Assembly: GCA_900545875.1 (NCBI GenBank)
Contig: URAQ01000074.1
Coordinates: 1 to 7,402 of the forward strand
From: an uncultured Collinsella sp.
GTDB lineage: Bacteria > Actinomycetota > Coriobacteriia > Coriobacteriales > Coriobacteriaceae
Length of the DNA: 7,402 bases
Direction: 5' to 3'
In this document: piece by piece, positions 5,452 to 7,402 of the stretch
Position numbering within the stretch: position 1 is the first letter of the stretch
Layout: each line of letters starts with the position of its first letter
Program-made: the position numbers and the translations under genes
The notes under the pieces: generated by a model
Told to the model about the DNA's origin: nothing
The model's database searches: none
The model's input: the letters and a program-made list of their open reading frames with translations, nothing else

Positions 5452-6501
5452 CTACCCTTGCGCTTCGCCATTAGTCGCTTCGTTGATGGCGCGGTACTCG
5501 GCACTCAGCTCGCGCGCCAGCTCTTCCTTGCTTGGAAGATACGGCAAGTATTTGGCGGCAAACACTTGGTCGTTGTCTTCGGGCAGCGTGTACTCGACAA
5601 TCGAGTCGCTTTTGTCCGCGCAGAGCACAATGCCTATAGGCGGATTGTCGCCTTCGTTCATGAGCTCGCGCGTGTAGTAGTTCACATACATTTGCATCTG
5701 GCCCAGGTCCTGATGCGTAAGGTCATCGGTCTTAAGGTCGATGAGCACGAAGCAGCGCATCAGATAGTTGTAAAACACAAGGTCAATATAGAAATGGCGC
5801 CCATCAAAGGTGATGCGCTTTTGGCGCGCCTCGAAAGCGAAACCACGGCCAAGCTCCAGCAGGAACTTCTGAAGATGCGTGATGAGCGCCTGCTCTAGAT
5901 CGCTCTCGCGAAACGCAGTATCGTCCGAGAAACCTAAAAACTCCAGTACATATGGGTCGCGGATGATATCCTCGGGGCGACGAGCCGGGGCGCTCTTTTG
6001 GATTTCCTGGATGACGGCCTCTTTGTCTTTGCTGGCAAGTAGGCGCTCGCGGAACATGGTGTTGATCTGGCGCTCGAGCTGACGCGTGCTCCAGCGAGAA
6101 TCGGCACATTCGTTCATGTACCATGTTCGAGCATCAGGGTCGGGAATGCGCATCAACCTGCGGTAATGAGTCCAGCTCAATTCGCTACGCAGTGCGTCGC
6201 GAATTGGAAACGCAAGAAAGAACTGACGCATATTGCGAAGGTTTGCGATGCCAAAGCCTCTTCCGAAATCCGCGGTAAGCCTTCTGGAGAGGCCTGCAAT
6301 CAATGCCTCTCCATATGCTGCGCGCTCCTCTCCGCCCTGTTCATCAACAATGCTCTTGCCGATCTCCCAATACGCCTCAACCATCGCAAAGTTAACGGCG
6401 GTATAGGCCTTGTCGCGAGCGGCGTTGAGAATCGAGGAAACCTGCTTGTAAAAAACTTCTGGCACGATTGCCGATTCTCCACGGTTTACCAGTTCGCCCA
6501 T
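5452..6501 (-). CDS. DUF1016 (YhcG-type) PD-(D/E)xK nuclease-domain protein
   Basis: A 349-residue protein with the DUF1016 two-part layout. The N-terminal helical domain (about 15-150) carries AMVEAYWEIGKSIV and FGRGFGIANLRNMRQFFLAFP-type motifs, and is followed by a C-terminal PD-(D/E)xK-like nuclease fold. The core reads FYIDLVFYN (Asp240), then CFVLIDLKT (Asp255-x-Lys257), then QDLGQMQMYVNYY, the expected catalytic acid, D-x-K and following helix. Relatives are often found next to restriction or defence genes, and nucleic-acid cleavage is the expected activity. The length is typical and no domain is missing. I chose the ATG at 6499-6501, with GTGGGG upstream; a GTG directly before it (6502-6504) is equally possible. 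It appears to be the first gene of a minus-strand unit with the ADP-ribosylglycohydrolase. Confidence 0.92.
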   Translation of the reverse strand: MGELVNRGESAIVPEVFYKQVSSILNAARDKAYTAVNFAMVEAYWEIGKSIVDEQGGEERAAYGEALIAGLSRRLTADFGRGFGIANLRNMRQFFLAFPIRDALRSELSWTHYRRLMRIPDPDARTWYMNECADSRWSTRQLERQINTMFRERLLASKDKEAVIQEIQKSAPARRPEDIIRDPYVLEFLGFSDDTAFRESDLEQALITHLQKFLLELGRGFAFEARQKRITFDGRHFYIDLVFYNYLMRCFVLIDLKTDDLTHQDLGQMQMYVNYYTRELMNEGDNPPIGIVLCADKSDSIVEYTLPEDNDQVFAAKYLPYLPSKEELARELSAEYRAINEATNGEAQG

Positions 6502-6594
6502 CACTGTCGCCCCACTTTCCTCTTGTGGAATGTATCTTTATCGCATTTAGCTTAAAGCCTCGCGCGGACACGAATTGCTGTGCTGTCTGGCACC

Positions 6595-6624
6595 TTCGCA
6601 TGGGAGCCTTGCGGTGACTAAAAT
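6595..6624 (+). promoter_or_regulatory. Weak candidate promoter for the PH-like gene
   Basis: TTCGCA (6595-6600) and TAAAAT (6619-6624) are separated by 18 bases and lie 45 bases before the chosen ATG at 6670. Both match the sigma-70 consensus only partly. The position, in the divergent gap with the DUF1016 gene, is right. Confidence 0.3.
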
Positions 6625-6656
6625 GTGGCCATAGAGGCAGTTTTAGCGAACCCCGC

Positions 6657-6661
6657 GGGAG
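6657..6661 (+). promoter_or_regulatory. Ribosome binding site that sets the PH-like gene start
   Basis: GGGAG lies 8 bases before the ATG at 6670. This favours that start over the in-frame GTG at 6625, which has no comparable site. Confidence 0.6.
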
Positions 6662-6669
6662 TGACACGC

Positions 6670-6939
6670 ATGGATAACAACACTTTGCTGTTCCAGGACA
6701 AAGGTTCGGGCGGGTTTAAAGACGTCAGGATTTACCCCAACCGCATCGAGGTGCTCAAGAAGGGCACTTTCGGCGGCAAGCATATCGAGATTGTCTACCT
6801 TAAGGACATCACGGGCGTTAACAGGATCAAGGGCCGCAATGTTTTTCTGCGCAACAGGTTGTTGACTGCCTGTGTCTTTAGCCTGAGCAACCGCTCCCAG
6901 GCCCAGGAATTTGTGAACGCGCTGAACATGGTGATGTAG
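6670..6939 (+). CDS. Small PH-like-domain protein (89 aa)
   Basis: An 89-residue protein beginning MDNNTLLFQDKGSGGFKDVR and ending NRSQAQEFVNALNMVM. The pattern is a run of short beta-strands: a charged FKDVRIYPNRIEVLKKG hairpin, then HIEIVYLKDITGV, then VFSLSNRSQAQEF and a closing C-terminal helix. This is the pattern of bacterial PH-like (bPH/DUF4429-type) domains, a small barrel that binds proteins or lipids. It has no signal peptide or membrane segment, so it is probably a cytoplasmic stand-alone domain. Starting at GTG 6625 would add 15 residues that look unlike the domain. It is divergent from the DUF1016 gene and convergent with the surface-protein gene on the right. The exact role is unknown; the fold assignment is moderate. 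Confidence 0.72.
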   Translation: MDNNTLLFQDKGSGGFKDVRIYPNRIEVLKKGTFGGKHIEIVYLKDITGVNRIKGRNVFLRNRLLTACVFSLSNRSQAQEFVNALNMVM

Positions 6940-6950
6940 CCGACGTCGGC
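6939..6950. repeat. 12-bp perfect palindrome
   Basis: GCCGACGTCGGC begins at the last base of the PH-like gene's stop and is perfectly self-complementary. A second short hairpin (GCCAGA 6957-6962 with TCTGGC 6977-6982) follows, without a T tract. Together they may help end the + strand transcript, but neither is a standard terminator. Confidence 0.4.
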
Positions 6951-7041
6951 GTTCGGGCCAGACTTACGCCCGCGCATCTGGCGGCATGGTGGCTGGTCGT
7001 TCAACCTGCGAGGCGTCCTTTATGCGCTGCCCCTTCATGTC

Positions 7042-7076
7042 AAAAATAGGGGCACAGAACGGTATTCCGCGCCCCT
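7042..7076 (-). terminator. Rho-independent terminator of the surface-protein gene
   Basis: Read on the minus strand, AGGGGC pairs with GCCCCT (7071-7076 with 7048-7053) around an inner CGG/CCG helix, followed by ATTTTTG. It lies 33 bases after the TAG of the surface-protein gene. Confidence 0.85.
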
Positions 7077-7108
7077 GATTGAGCCGATGCGTCTGAAAAC
7101 CGGCTTGC

Positions 7109-7402
7109 CTATTCGCTAGCGCCTTCGTTGTTTTCGCGGTCACTGGCAAGCATTGCTGCGCCGGCGACCGTCGTCGCCACGGCGGCAGCGGCGAGCCCGG
7201 CGGCGATGCCAGAGCCGTCGCCCGTGCCGGCGAGCTTCTCGCCCGAGCCCTTGCTCTTGTTGCCCTTGCCGTTCTTGTCGGCGCTGTCCGTGGCGGCATC
7301 GTTGCCGTTGCCGCCGCCGGTACCGTTGCCGGTGCCGCCCGCACTGCCCGAGGCCGCTACGGTAAAGCTTGCGGATCCGTCGCTGGCGAGCGTGTAGTTC
7401 TG
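7109..7402 (-). CDS. C-terminal end of a wall-anchored-type surface protein (5' end outside window)
   Basis: The visible 97 residues run from QNYTLASDGSASFTVAASGS through a Gly/Asn/Thr-rich spacer (AGGTGNGTGGGNGN), then a Lys-rich KNGKGNKSKGSGEK stretch. The end is LAGTGDGSG, a hydrophobic Ala/Val helix (about 21 residues) and the tail DRENNEGASE before TAG at 7109-7111. The flexible spacer, LAGTGD and hydrophobic tail have the layout of a sortase-anchored protein, with LAGTG in the LPxTG position. The usual Lys/Arg-rich tail is replaced by a mostly acidic one with a single Arg, so anchoring by sortase is uncertain. The strand preceding the spacer looks like the end of a beta-sandwich repeat. 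The frame is open to the window edge, so the protein is longer than seen. Confidence 0.83.
   Translation of the reverse strand, partial: QNYTLASDGSASFTVAASGSAGGTGNGTGGGNGNDAATDSADKNGKGNKSKGSGEKLAGTGDGSGIAAGLAAAAVATTVAGAAMLASDRENNEGASE

Noticed and set aside
5446..5898. Plus-strand frame opposite the DUF1016 nuclease
   Set aside because: The minus-strand DUF1016 catalytic motifs explain this region; the opposite frame has no motif or ribosome binding site.
7128..7397. Plus-strand Pro/Ala/Leu-rich frame at the right edge
   Set aside because: It is the mirror of the Gly/Asn-rich surface-protein spacer; composition is an artefact of the repeat-rich opposite strand.
1..7402. CRISPR array, IS element or integrase/attachment site
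   Set aside because: No regularly spaced direct repeats, transposase or recombinase motif, or terminal inverted repeats were found on reading both strands.

Overview
The window looks like chromosomal DNA from a high-GC, monoderm (Gram-positive) bacterium. A Coriobacteriia/Collinsella-type gut actinobacterium fits best. This is inferred from G/C-ending codons, AGGAG-type ribosome binding sites, a lipobox protein, a signal-peptide/TM-tail surface protein and an LAGTGD-type wall-anchor tail. No rRNA, tRNA, IS element, integrase or CRISPR array is visible, so the taxonomic placement is tentative.

Layout. (a) 1-165: the 3' end of a + strand gene and its strong intrinsic terminator. (b) 307-824, minus strand: a broken ~110-codon gene (three short A-run frameshifts plus a TAG) followed one base later by an intact-looking 60-aa gene. 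(c) 921-3930, plus strand: the main accessory unit. It has a candidate promoter, a 422-aa secreted membrane-anchored protein, a 402-aa lipoprotein ending in an LHH (HNH/ENDO VII superfamily) nuclease domain, and a 129-aa SUKH (SMI1/KNR4) protein, with a hairpin after the last gene. Tight spacing (ATGA overlap, then a 12-nt gap) indicates one operon. (d) 3863-4599: mostly non-coding, with two good terminator hairpins and a 30-codon minus-strand small hydrophobic peptide gene. (e) 4600-6501, minus strand: a DUF1016/YhcG-type PD-(D/E)xK nuclease followed by an ADP-ribosylglycohydrolase. (f) 6670-6939, plus strand: a small PH-like-domain protein. (g) 7042-7402, minus strand: the C-terminal end of a Gly/Asn-rich surface protein with an LAGTGD anchor and its terminator.

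How the genes fit together. The LHH lipoprotein and the SUKH protein form a textbook polymorphic toxin/immunity pair: the nuclease would act on DNA or RNA in a target cell and the SUKH protein would protect the producer. The less usual parts are that the toxin is itself a predicted lipoprotein with a central Gly/Ala-rich hydrophobic (translocator-like) region, and that it is translationally coupled to a single-pass surface protein that may present, anchor or deliver it. That three-gene unit is the best candidate here for an under-described system. The DUF1016 nuclease plus ADP-ribosylglycohydrolase pair is a second, weaker defence-like neighbourhood.
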